Shown here: piece by piece, positions 33,662-45,591 of the stretch
How positions within the stretch are numbered: position 1 is the stretch's first letter
Layout of the letters: each line of letters starts with the position of its first letter
DNA from: Agaricus subrufescens
Lineage: Eukaryota; Basidiomycota; Agaricomycetes; Agaricales; Agaricaceae
Assembly (NCBI GenBank): GCA_029945375.1
Contig: CM057065.1
Coordinates: forward strand, 1,798,001 to 1,862,000
Length of the DNA: 64,000 nucleotides
Direction: 5' to 3'
Translations under genes and position numbers: made by a program
Notes under the pieces: generated by a model
Told to the model about the DNA's origin: nothing
The model's input: only the letters and a program-made list of their open reading frames with translations
Databases searched by the model: none

Positions 33662-36580
33662 AGGTATTTGGTTTTGTCTGTTAGAGACGTCCTTTCCTTT
33701 TTTCTTTTTTTTTCTATTCTTTTTTTCCATGACTACTAATGATGGGTTATGAGTTAATGATGTTTTCTTAGTAATGATTTTAAACGGTACTCTTATGTCC
33801 CTTTGCCAGCGATATCGCATAGATATCTGGGCGGGGAGTTTTATGATGACATTCTAGTTCTTTTTTCGGGATTGGTTACATAGTACTTAGTCGTTAATTT
33901 CGAATAGTGTTTTCTTTTGTTTCTTTTTCAAAACGTATTTTTTTTTCGTACTAGTTTGATTAAACTTTTACTCTAATAGTGTTGTTTTATGTAAATATCC
34001 ATGTATTTCTAGGGATAAAAATGTATTTTTATCTATGTGATGATGACGTTTAATACATAATTATGTTACGAAGTTTTGGTGGTGTTTGAAGTGTTCTTGG
34101 GTGGATTTAGTGGAAGGGTGAATGGATATAGTGCGGATATAGTTGATGGGGAGGAGACTAAGTTACTAGGTTGAAACAAGTGATAAATGTTGATACCAGA
34201 TTCCAGTTCAAGAACCTGAGGACGAGACTAACCTATGATAGAAGACCCCAAGAGGCACAGAGGATGACGATGGGAGGCCCAGATACACTATCCTCCATCA
34301 CCTATTACGTTGATCTAAGCACGACCGAAATGTAATTTTAGCATGTTTAATTAGCGCCCATTTCTCGAAGAAAGAATAAAAAAAAGTTTTTTTTTTCTTA
34401 CCCCTCTCATCGGGAAACTCAGCGATGATTTGTGGGGTTAATAAATCACGGTGTGCCAACTAGCCAGGAAATTGAGGTACATGTTGTATTGACTATCGGC
34501 CCCAGGCGGAGATTAGGACCCCATACCGGTCAATTTCTTGACACTGCCTCAAGTTCCCCCTAAATGATTCTCGAAGGTCCAGTGTACCTTAAACCAGCCC
34601 TCCGGAGTCACAGCCAACCCCAAGTCGTCGGGTCTTTTAGCTCTATAGAGTCCTGTGGATATTGATGACCTATATAGATCGAGATTGCGCATCTGGAAAG
34701 CCATGTGAAGTTTAGGTGCGTCTTAGGGGCGGAACCTTTTTCTTGTTTAAATTGGTGATTTTCGGCCTTTTTTTTGGAGGTGTGTGAGGGGTTGGTCTGG
34801 CTCTTTCTTGTTCTTGTCTCGAGGTTGTCTTTTGTTGTACCCTTGATTTGGTGGGCTTTGAGAATGGCATGATTTAGCGGTTGTCGGGTGCTATGGTCTT
34901 TGGTATATGAGGTCATGATTCTTCGTATGTTTGGGACGGTTGAAGGATTATTAGAAGATGTGCTTTTCTTGTAAGTTTCGCAGGTTATATGCTGATAGAA
35001 TCTTTAGTATCCCGGTCTTACGGTTTTCTGTTAACGTATAAACAATAATGCAGAATTGCTTTTCTGTCAAATGTTGTTTCTCAAAAGAAAAAACTTACCT
35101 TCATCCGTTGGTGAAGGATATATTGTGCCCTCACTTGAGCCTTTACGGCTGCCATCCTCCGTTGTCCTCACTTCGTCCGCTTTTCTGGCGAACCGATTCA
35201 GTCCCCTCCTATTCACAAATATGTGGTATGCTTCGGGTGTTCATCGTTTCAACCTCGGATAGCAGAAACGTACTGGTTTCTTGCCTCCTGGGCAAACGGT
35301 GTCCTGGAGAACGGGAGCAGTTGCAATATGCTTTTGATGTGGGGCGGTTCAATAGTAGATCCCAAGTTCGAGGCCAGTATCGTCACGAATACCTGTAAGG
35401 AATACCTCTAATTCTTCAGGGAGTTTTCACCGCCCTCTATTTGATATCCATTGGATAGTGCGAGGATAACATCAAGACCTGCTGTCGAAGAGGCCGGGGA
35501 GTGTCGGTTGAGTGAGGTATAAGGACTGGAGAGAGTAGTAGTAAAAACTGGTGTCAGGTGTCAAAAGCGGAAGTACTGACTGCATATTTAGATGAATCCA
35601 AACGAACACCGGGTCGAGTAGGTATGTGCGCGAGACAAGGCAAAAGGCTACCTTTATCTTTTAGTCCTCCGGCTCCCCAGCGCGAAGCCCACCCCGAATG
35701 GACCGACTTAGACTGTACAGCGAACCAACCTACTTGCTGACAATCTCACTAGTGAGGCATTGCCTAAGGTTCTGTAGCCGCATGCGATCCACATCGAGGT
35801 TAGACGTGTTGGGGCGAACCACAGGAGTCATCTTGCCACGACTCAAGTGCAAAGCAGAATATTACTGCGCTAGAGATCGATCATGAAAGCAGGTGTTCGC
35901 GAAACTTATCAGTAGACCTTGCGCGCCGGCAGCCTGGATACAATATTACATATTGAAATACATGCCATCTTAGTATGAGAGAGTTGTCTGCGACGCGGTG
36001 AGATTAGTGCGTACCGGACACGTTCTGAGAAGTCCCCAGGGGGCTCGAGCAAACAGTAAAGCTGGCTCTGTCTGACTGCCGTTAGCAACAGAAAAAATTC
36101 TCTGAGGCCAGACTGCACGCACAGTGGTGGAACCGTGGCAGGTTTCAAGGTTACTTTTTGTTTTTGTTTTTTTTTGCCGATAAGTCTCCTCCTATCGCGA
36201 CCATTCTAAATGTTCTATTTGTGGATCTTCCCTCCTGAACGTCCAAGAACCATGGTATCAGCTCCCAATAGACTTTCTTTTTCCGCTGCGCCTGAAAGAC
36301 ACAAGTAAACCCAAAATGTGGCGCATTACCTGGCACGGAACGCGAGGTCTGTTCGTACCCTTTACAGGATCTGCCTTCGTTCAATTCAGACCACTACGAG
36401 CCATATTCACCCCACCGAATAATGGCTCTCGCTCACTCGCTACCAGTCACTGTGAATCATAGCTGAGTGATTGCGTCACGGCATGCATCATCCGACGTCC
36501 CCGGCCCTGGGACTGCGAGTCTTCCTTCCAGGCACTGCTATCACAATCCTACTGGGAGAACGTTCGGTGTTCGACCAGTC
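33662..36580. other. Gene-free region
   Basis: The first 600 bp are A/T-rich and T-tract-rich, and probably hold the 3' UTR and terminator of the WD40 gene. From 34.6 to 36.4 kb only short, overlapping ORFs occur, none with a motif I recognise. No RNA gene is seen. Confidence 0.4.
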
Positions 36581-37828
36581 ATGGATGAGATCGACCACAG
36601 AGAGTATGCCTGGATGTGGGCTACGACTTGGCCATGGACGCCTAAGCAGATCCGACTCTTCTCCAGCCTCCCTGTGGATATTATACGACTCATCTTCGAG
36701 AAGGCCATGGAACACAGGCCGCGACCATTACATCTCTTGTTTGTCTCGCACCAGGTCCGACGTTGGTAAGTCCCTCTTCTCGCATATCAATATCTGGCTT
36801 GTCAGTAGAACCCTCTATATGACAGGTTGGAACCCCTCATATACGAGCACGTCAGTCTCTACACTGATGAGGCATTCGACCAATTCTACCTGACTCTTCG
36901 GGCACGACTAGATTCCAACACCACAGAGCATTCATCCTTCTTGCGACGTCACGTTCGAACCCTCTTCCTATGCCCCGACTTTTCTTGTCGAACGAAACTC
37001 GAGGATATTGTTCGACATCTTACAGCACTCCGAGTCTTGGCGTGCTGGGACGGTTACCCGACCCAATGGGGGGAGATAGCAATGAACGTCGTGTTGGATG
37101 CTGTTGAGGCACACGAAGGCGAGAGCGAGTTCCCCTATTTGCATCTCCGACGAATATCTTTCTGTGCTTCCCTCCTTGTACAACGTGGAATTACCTTTAC
37201 ACATCGAGCGTTCCGCAACTTGACACATATGGATATCCTTGTAGGCTCAGCAGCCAACTGGGACGGTCTCAATTCACTCCATAACCTTACACACGTCTCC
37301 CTTGACATGGTCACAGATTTACCTTTACTCGACGCCAAAGAAGTAAATTCATGGCTCTCTCGCCTTATCACCGTTTTCCCTCCATCTCTAAAGGTTGCGA
37401 TTCTTGCTGTCGTCCAATGCTGCAACACCGATTTCGACCTATGGGATTCGGAAGGCGATTTCCTCTATCCAGGTTGGCCGCCTCCCGCAGCCAAGTTTGC
37501 CACGCAAGAGAATGAATTTTACTCTGCTTTCTGGTTCAAATCCAAGTCGAAATACCACGTAGACGTTGACATTGAAACCCTCCACCCGATCGCCCAGCTT
37601 GCTTTCGGGAAAGTAGATCCCCGAGCAGTCCCCGCTGCTGTTGCGTGCGATCTTCCAGCCGATCAAATATACCGAGACTTGCTTATCTATTTCAATTGGC
37701 CAGATAACAGGCTAGATTGGGACGGGACAGCACATTGGCACCGTGATTGTTGGTCTGTAGCGGAGGATCTCATTGAACGTAGGAAAACTTTGACATGGGC
37801 CGAGCTTGCAGCGCGGACACCATCTTAG
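36581..37828 (+). CDS. F-box-like protein
   Basis: Two exons (36581-36765, 36826-37828; intron GTAAGTC...ACAG, 60 nt) give 395 residues. Near residues 28-62 lies LFSSLPVDIIRLIFEKAMEH followed by LHLLFVSHQVRRW. This LPxDIIxxIFE...SxxVRRW pattern is typical of Agaricomycete F-box-like proteins, which act as substrate receptors of SCF ubiquitin ligases. The remainder (LRRHVRTLFLCPDF, LTALRVLACW, HLRRISFCASLLV, FRNLTHMDILVG) is in the style of the irregular repeats that follow in this family. The start is the first ATG in frame; 38 open codons precede it but begin with GTG. The target is unknown. Confidence 0.75.
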
Positions 37829-39372
37829 CAGATTTAAAACAAACCCTCCGTGTCCCTCTTTGTCATTGCTGTGAGCTTGAAGCTCGCCGACCATATACTA
37901 TTCGGTGGCGGTGGCAGAATGTCGTAACTAATTCTGTTATATCCCTTTTAGTGCAACGGTTACCAGGTCGACTAGAGTAGCTCGCTTACTTGCCTTCAAT
38001 ACCTTAGATCCATTGATAAGAACAATAGTACAGTAACTCTATGTAAGAAACATTGTCAGACACTAATAATTAATAGATATCACTCACTCGCCCCACTCTA
38101 AACAATCAAGATACTGACCTTCTTGGATCAGCGGAGTAATAAGCGTTACCCCACGAGGTCTAGAGATAGTCCGACTTTGCAACGAGTTGCGTAACATGCG
38201 AGTTGAATTTTCCGTCGTCCCGAGTTCTGTTCTCAAACATTCTTGGCAGCCCAACTTCTCATTAAATTAATTGACACCCTATCCTCGCCTTGGTCAACCA
38301 AACAGCCTATTAGGTACCCATCAGTGAGGTCGACTCAATCAGAAGGAAAGCCTGAATTTTACTCACCTGGTCGGACCGTTGATACAGACTTAGTGCTCAT
38401 GAATCTGATTGTGCGATTGCGAGTACCCTGCAGAACACTCGACATTGTCCGAAGAGCGTGGGTTTACGCCACGGATCTAGTCCTTCAATAGGTGATGAAT
38501 TTGGTAGTTCGTCCGGAATTGACAATAGAGTGCCGACAACCTCCCGAGGTCATTACCGACGCAGGAAAGTTGACGGCTAAGTGTTGAGCCATGGTTTCCT
38601 TCTGGCTGCGAAGCTCATGGGGTTTTCCGTGGTTCTAGTATGGGATTGGCTTTTATCCGGAGGTGGTTCAGAAGCATCTTTGACAAACAGGCCAACTTGC
38701 TCCTGCTAAAGTCTTTGCCTACTCCAAGGCACAATTAAGTATGACGCGAAAATTAGAACCAACTTAAAAGTGACAGGCCCTAAATTAGAAGATATCTCAT
38801 ATTTTCAAACCTGGAAGCGTTAATTCCAAATTCTGAAGATAGCAAAATTCGAGTCTGAGAGTTTTCGAAGTCTAATATCCAACAGACTGCGCATAGCAAT
38901 ACGGGACACTCTACGCTTTTCCAACGTATATGTAACCTCAATGATGCCCTCGTGACGCAATACGTAGGCATAGCGTATGATTTCAGAGTGTTATAAAGTC
39001 GAGTGCACTCGATAGTAAGTAAAGGAAAACGATGGAAAGGAAAAGAGTGCTGTCTGTAATGAGTCCGGTTTATATATACTGTAGTAGCCATCAGTGCGCT
39101 TGATCAATGGCCTCATCTAGTCGGTCGTTATGCTTGTAAGCGTATGTTAACACTATAACTCTAGGCTGTTCATACTCAATATCTATTGGATAGTATATGA
39201 TACTTAGTGCTCAATAGCGAACCACAGATGTGATAGTCAAGGAATCATTTCCATTTCTTCATTATTTACAACACACTATCTGTGTAAAAGACAATGTACA
39301 TCATTACGTCGTTAGGGAAATCAGTTCTTGCCCTGTTCACAGTGGATGTCACCATCGAATCGAAGTAGTTAT
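37829..39372. other. Gene-free, A/T-rich region
   Basis: No ORF has coding character, and I see no RNA gene. Part will be the 3' region of the flanking F-box gene and, at the right end, of the AA9 gene. Confidence 0.4.
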
Positions 39373-40336
39373 TTATCCTCGCCAAACAGCCTGTCGCCAA
39401 AGCTCAGTAACGTGTATTCCAAGGCAAATGTGAAAATGCTTACGGGACCGGGTTGGGTCCAGCTAGTGGGAATGGGGTAGTAGATATTGATAAGGAGACC
39501 GGGTTCATTGCCAGTGTAAACTCCTGGGATGGCAACAAGTGGTCCTGGTTTACCACTACCGCCATTCACTACATTCACTTGCCCACAGCTGAGGAAGAAT
39601 TGCGCTGCAATCATTGTCAGAATTGGAGAAAATGATTCGAGTATCGCGATGAGCACTTACCTCCACCGAAAGTAGAAGCAACATGAAGGCCAACCTGTTC
39701 AGCACGAATCAGATATTGGCCAGAAGGTAGACTTGAGGGTAGGGTGAAGGTAAAGCTCTGGATGTCTATCACGGCACGTATGAGATATGCATTCCCGAAA
39801 CATGGTATCAGATGGCACTCACTGGTGGCTGGGAAACTAATTGTTTTTCCACCATCGGTGACAACAGGGATTTCGTGAACTTTGAACCAGACGGTGCCAC
39901 TTCCGTCCCATCCGGTGACATTACTGGGGGCCTTGGCCATGTAGACGTTGACAAATCCTTGGTGATACATGGCCATATTGGCCTGGAAACCAATGGTCGA
40001 TCCAGCATTGACAGTCAAGGTAGATGCGGAGGCATGGGTTTGAGAAGTATAGCAGCGAAGGTCAGTGCTAGTTACATCAGTAACCTGGCCAGGGATCAGT
40101 TCCTTTAGCAGAATCAAGGAGGCTGTAGGCATACCGGGGCTTGTGTATTGTAGTTGTTGGTTTGGCGAACGTAAGTCCACGGTGCTTCAACGGTGCTGCC
40201 GGTGATAAGGGAGGGGAGCGTGTCTGTATATGACGTTCAATGAACTTGTGCGTCGTGTATCCACAGGAGAAGACGTACAGTGAGCAGCGACCAGCGAGGT
40301 CAGCGATAGAAGAGCAAACGCTAATTTAGAGAACAT
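39373..40336 (-). CDS. AA9 lytic polysaccharide monooxygenase, secreted
   Basis: Six exons (40336-40279, 40223-40135, 40084-39823, 39765-39661, 39604-39444, 39390-39373) give 230 residues. The signal peptide is MFSKLAFALLSLTSLVAA. Cleavage leaves His19 as the mature N-terminus, the first ligand of the copper histidine brace. The second ligand is His90 in MYHQGFVNVYMAK. His164 and Gln173 fit the conserved second-shell pair. The usual axial tyrosine in the QFY motif is Phe175 here (GGAQFFLSCGQ). Cys60 and Cys178 probably form the conserved disulfide. The protein ends YYPIPTSWTQPGPAVWRG and has no cellulose-binding module. The enzyme oxidatively cleaves cellulose or hemicellulose outside the cell. 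The final 18-nt exon is inferred because it restores the family's usual ending. Confidence 0.9.
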
Positions 40337-41236
40337 GTTTCGTCTGAGGTTCAGTTCAGCATTTGTTCTGTATAAATATGCAGCTGGTAGCTTCAGCGCT
40401 TCCCCAGGTTCCCCAGGGAAGATAATCTGGGGCAGAAGCGATCCGATAAGTCATCGAGACTGAACCGAGTGTATACATTTGATTAGGGGGCTATATTTTC
40501 ACCCTGACTTCGTACGTAAACTGTGAAAACTTTAGCTCACTCATAAATCCTTTGACAGGGGCCTTTGGGGACAAAACCACTCAAGATTTGCTTACCAAGA
40601 AAACTAGCAAATAATATGCCCCAAGTCTTCAGTATCACTAGTGAGTTTGGCTGGCCGAAGTAGAGGTTGAAGCTGAAAGGGTTAATTGTTCTGCCAATTA
40701 TAGATGCAGCTAGCACACGGTCTTCGGAGTTTTGAGATCTCAGCACTGGCAATACCACGTGTGGAGTCCACAGGGCTCTATACAATAGTGTTCCTGTGCT
40801 GAATATAATGGTCTTTAGCTCGAAAGTGCCGACGGTAAGTCTTCAATCCACTCTTGATGCTGAATTTTCGCCATTAGCTCGAGACGTCATTAATCTGCAA
40901 AGACTCACAAGAGAATGTGGAAGGTCAATTAACCACTGATCAATATCAGGCCAACTCGAGACCGAACCTCAATCCTGTTCGAAATTCGGAATCTCCCGTC
41001 TCAAATTTCAGAGAACATCGGCCTAAAGTTCAGCAGTACAAGCAGGATGTCAACTCCTTGTCGCTGAATGCCAAAAATAAAAGCTAGCGGAACCGAAGAT
41101 GAAAGGCAAAGGAGGTGAAAGCTATTTATATCTGTCACATGTTTCGCATTGAACATGATGATCATCCCTGAAGATTCTTTTGTTCTCAATCACTTCACGC
41201 AGTTGCCATCTTTTGCCATCTTTCCGTCTTCTTTCC
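40337..41236. other. Promoter region of the AA9 gene and of the secreted-protein gene
   Basis: A 900-bp spacer between two divergently transcribed secreted-protein genes. On the minus strand TATTTATA at about 40371-40378 lies 35-42 bp ahead of the AA9 start codon. No convincing ORF. Confidence 0.4.
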
Positions 41237-42011
41237 ATGATTTATCCTGCGATCCTCGTATTTTTGACTCTGGCCTTTCTCCGGCAGGTGCAGGCATGTG
41301 AAACTGAATGTAAGGATGGCGTCACAAAAGTTTTCGTCAGCAACTACTCGAGCCCGGTCCACCAAGTTTTTCGCAAGCTTGTATGCTATCTTCTTGGGCT
41401 CTTGCTGGATAACTCTTGCTCAGAACAAACTCTATGTCCAGGGTGAACGGCTATCTGATCGACTCTCCCTTAGCGAGGACCCCCAATATTATCTACAACC
41501 GATCAACGACACTTTTCATAAAGAAGCATATGACTACGTACAGAATGCAATATTCTCCCGCTTTCACGGAAAATGTCAAGACGTGACCACTGGAATAAAC
41601 CCCATTGGCTGCCCTAATCCCAGCTGCCCTGTCATCTGCGGGACACCTGGTTCTCTGGTTTATCATTATCCGGAACTCGAATCTATCGTGCACAACGCTG
41701 TTAGGACGCTTCTGACTCAGATCGTCAAACCTTCTTCTCCAGCTTATTCCGATTCGTCTGACCGCATATACCAAGCTTATAACTCCAATGATATGTCAAG
41801 GCTATGGCTTCGATTTTCCCCCGCTCGCGTTCCTGGAACTTACGGGGTCTCGGACAAAGATTCTCTCAATCAAACTCTTTCAGGCGTTTTTCGTGACATT
41901 CCCTCTCTCATTGACGGCGAATGTGGTGGTCCACGTAACGACACACCCGTTAGCTACCCCCGTTGCAGCTGGAAAAACAAGATGTCCGAGTACATACTCA
42001 CATTCCCATAA
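41237..42011 (+). CDS. Secreted cysteine-containing protein, function unknown
   Basis: Two exons (41237-41380, 41424-42011; a 43-nt intron GTATGC...CAG) give 243 residues. The first 20 residues (MIYPAILVFLTLAFLRQVQA) form a signal peptide, so the mature protein begins CETECKDG. Cysteines recur in FHGKCQDV, IGCPNPSCPVICG, DGECGG and PRCSW and suggest several disulfides. Possible N-glycosylation sites are NYSS, NDTF and NQTL. I do not recognise a catalytic motif. Small secreted proteins of this kind are common in Agaricomycetes as effectors or cell-wall proteins. It is divergent from the AA9 gene, so the two could respond together, but that is only inference. Confidence 0.65.
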
Positions 42012-42359
42012 TCTTTTCTGATTGAGCGATATCTTAAACGTTTGTTTACTTGCGTCGCCTTCTCGAATCACTTTTCATCCATGACTGCTGTTCCGTCCGT
42101 CATCATCTTGACCACAAACTGCGTAAAAATCTTCAGGAACATACGACCTGCCGATACCTCCATCCGATGACGAAGACTCTTCAAGGCTAGATAAATGACA
42201 CTAAACCATGTGGAAGACTTTTCGGATCAGTAAAATACCTGGCGCTTGCGTCTGACATGGTCCGCTTCACCGAGGGGCAGAGAAACAACCACATCACATT
42301 ACTACATTACTATGCTATAGCCTCTTTCGATAATGCCGAATCCCTCGAAATATACCTAA
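42012..42359. other. Short convergent spacer
   Basis: 348 bp between the stop codons of the secreted-protein gene and the acyl-CoA oxidase gene; presumably both 3' UTRs. Nothing else seen. Confidence 0.45.
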
Positions 42360-44510
42360 TTAAAGTTTACTACGGGCTGCTACTAAAGGTCGTAGGTGTT
42401 GTTCATATGCTACTGCATCTACACCGCCACCGGTGGTCCTGTTCCGCACGTTCATTGGAAGCTGCCGTGTCCATTCGAGCATAACTTCGTATACGTTCCC
42501 GTCTTTTCTTCCTAATGCGGACCCTAGGCTTGCATCGGAGAAGTTCCAGGCATCTGTCAATCCTATCGCATCTGGCAAAACGGCTTCCAGCGTTGTGTTA
42601 GTATGCTCGTGGATAGCTTTTAGTTGTTCCGGTGAAATGTATCCATCTTCGAAGAAACTCGAGGAGCCGACCGAATAGGGACTTTCAATGGTGATGAGGG
42701 CATAAAGCCGACAAACATTCTGCATGACTCTTCGAACTCCAACATTTTGTATTATCGACGAATGGCGGATGAAGGACTCGAGCGTATAGTATTCGATATG
42801 ATGCCGAGCAGCCACGATAAATCGCATCATGTGCCGATTCCATGCAGCAGTTGGTTTCAAGCCGCTCTCCAAAGAGGTTCTCAAAGCTGCTTCACATTCA
42901 AAGATGCTACGTGTGGCTCTGTGGCGGAAAATTTCAAGTAAACTGTTGGGGTCGAAGAGTTCATCGTTGGTGGCTGAACACCGTCTATCTTGCCCGGTCA
43001 TCAAGCCCTCGTATCCTGCCCATAGATACTCCAGACCTTTCAATGGCTTTACGGCATTGCCCCTCCGCACTGACTGCGCCTCTTTGATCAGGTAACGAGC
43101 TGTTTGTTGGTACATTACGTGATTTTCGCCCTCCAATATCGGCATAGAGGCCTGGGTGGTGACGATATCCGGAAATCCGGAAAGTGCTGAGTATCCATGA
43201 CCCCCACAACATCTCCTTGCTTCCTCCGATCCATCCGCTGACAGTTGACTGGCATACGCCTTTAGCCCAGCGCTAGTGATATGGAGATATGGTAACGTCG
43301 AGTTGTCGCCGGTCTCCTGCCGCCGCCGATGGTCCTCGTAGTGTTCCAGGCACGATCTTGCCGAGAAGAGGATGGCGTACGATTGCGCAAGGAGGAAAAG
43401 AAGTCGATAATGCTGGGATTTGAAGGACATGATAGGAAACTCGGTTGCATCAGAGGCACTGAAGCTAAGATTTCCTTGTTCTCTGACCGTCGAATACCGG
43501 ATGGCAATAGTACATGCTTTCCCCAACTGGAATGCAACTCGATGGGCTATCTCTGTTCGTGCGTATATCATCGTACTATAGGCGTGCTTTGCACCGTCCT
43601 CCGAGGGTGGCGTATATCTTCCATCTCTTGCGACCTTGGCCTGCCCCATCATCATGTTTCGTCTTGGTACACTGACGTGATGAAATATTGCGTAGCCGTT
43701 ATCGTTGCCGTTCATGCCTAATTTAAGACCAATGTCCCCGAGTTCGATTCCTGGAAGCGGTTTCCAATCATCAAGTGATCTCAACTGGACCATAAAAGAG
43801 TGGACACCGTAATCTTTCTGGCCTATAATTAAACGTGCGATGACCACTGCGTGAGAAACCGAGTGGCCTAAACCACCAGGCCAATATTTGGTGGAGGTGA
43901 GGGTCGGGGAATGGATGACGAATTCATCGGTCTTTGGATCGAACCGTGCAACGGTTTCGAGCTTGCGGAGAAACGTTCCATGGCCGAGCTCTGTTTGGCA
44001 GTAGGTACCGGTGATCTGACCCGACCTGGCTAACGGAAGCCAATATGCGCGTTGTTCGGCATCGGCTTGCAGTTCTATTGTTGGGATAAACATTCCGGCA
44101 TGTAACCCAAGAGGAGACGCGTTGATAAGCAAATGATTGACGTCCAGGTGGTCAAATTTTCGATGGTTGTGGGCAACTTCGTCTTCTAGCATGGATCTGC
44201 CTACATGGAGACCATGATGATATAGGTCTGTTCGAGTGACTTCACCATAAATATATGGTCTTCTTCTTCCATCTTCGCTATCAAGAGCGTGCTCCACTCG
44301 GGCGCAGGCTTCTTCCCTGAGGCGGGTTTCCTTCTCCCTTGTATAAGGTCAGTGAAAACGTAATATACTATTCAAAAATTGTTGAACGCACCCCCCATAG
44401 AGTATGTAAGTCAGTTGGCGTGTATCAAAAGACGTCTTGGCTCGAGCTGACTGCATGAGTCCCATTTGCCGATTCGTAGTCTGTGGCATTACAGTACGAG
44501 ACGGTTGCAT
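42360..44510 (-). CDS. POX1: Peroxisomal acyl-CoA oxidase
   Basis: Two exons (44510-44392, 44337-42360) give 698 residues, the normal length. The enzyme performs the first step of peroxisomal fatty-acid beta-oxidation, passing electrons from FAD to oxygen and making hydrogen peroxide. Landmarks: GTYCQTELGHGTFLRKLET (FAD/substrate loop), PTLTSTKYWPGGLGHSVSHA, GVHSFMVQLR, IGLKLGMNGNDNGYAIFHHV, RRCCGGHGYSALSG, and MPILEGENHVMYQQTARYL with the catalytic Glu. The last three residues are SKL, a canonical type-1 peroxisomal targeting signal. The start is uncertain: ATGs at 44510 and 44489 are both reasonable, and upstream frame is open to 44636. The 54-nt intron ends AAG rather than the commoner CAG/TAG. 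Confidence 0.93.
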
Positions 44511-45591
44511 GGTGAAGAAAATCAGGAGACGGTCACTGCCATCTTGACTGGCGCGGGTAATAAGTAGATGGACATACTCCGAGCGGTCGGAGAACTTGGT
44601 AAGCCGTGTAATGACCTGTGCTTCGTGCATCTCCACTCTTCACATTGTTTGACCCTGCTGTCACTGGATTTTCGCCCTATGCGCTGGAAATAAAGCAAGT
44701 TCATCACAGATTGAACAAGAGATTGATGTATCCATCATCATAGGTATCAATACAACGGGCCGAGTAGTGACCGAAGTACATCTTTAAGCCACCCACCAGT
44801 GTCAACATATTAACTTAGAAACACCGTACCGATTTTTGGGGTGGTTACTGTACTGCTGAGCGCCACTCAAGGATCTGATGACCTCGATCCGGCCACGTTT
44901 GCGGATGTGAGCTGGATGTTGGGTAAAGAGTTTTGGCTTCGAAACGCTCACGGCTTGTCAACTCTATTTTCAGCTCGTAATATGCCTTCTTTCACCCTCG
45001 GGTGCAAGCTCTTTGACTAATCGGAATTATGTGAAAATTCGATTCCAAACTACTCAAGGGACAAACTTTAGCATGTATGAGGTTTGATTCAACGCTGGCA
45101 CCCATACTACTGTCGTTTCATACTCCTGGCGCATTCTAACATTAAGAAGGAACGAGTTCAGGGTGACCCATGTATGGGTTGAGGTAACTAATTAAGGACG
45201 GCAGCGGGGTGGAATGTCAAATTACCGTCACGAGCTGATTCAGGACAGAGTGTTGAGTACATACTGAGTATGCTTGTGACCACGCCGAGTCTATATATGC
45301 TGATACCGCAGTATGCAGTTCTCACTATTTCCCATATGTCACTTATTTTTCATGCAATTGAATAGCTATTTCAGAACTTGTTACCACGTGGTAGGGCGTC
45401 CGGGATGTCCCTTGTATTCCGCAGATAATATTCCATTTGATTCACTACATCAACGGAGAAGGAAGCCATCGATATCATTGAACGTCACAGAAGACAGTGC
45501 AATATCAATAGATGTCTGATCGTCGCCCACGACGGATGTTGGGAAGACCAAGAAAGAATAACCAGGCACTGATCATAAGCCAAATTGGGGT
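44511..45591. other. Intergenic region
   Basis: About 1.1 kb upstream of the acyl-CoA oxidase and downstream of STN1. It contains short ORFs only. It should carry the oxidase promoter, where oleate or glucose control elements would be expected, but none is recognised. Confidence 0.4.

Noticed and set aside
34608..36384. Several ORFs of 60-116 codons between the WD40 and F-box genes
   Set aside because: They overlap on both strands, have no motif and cannot be linked by plausible introns.
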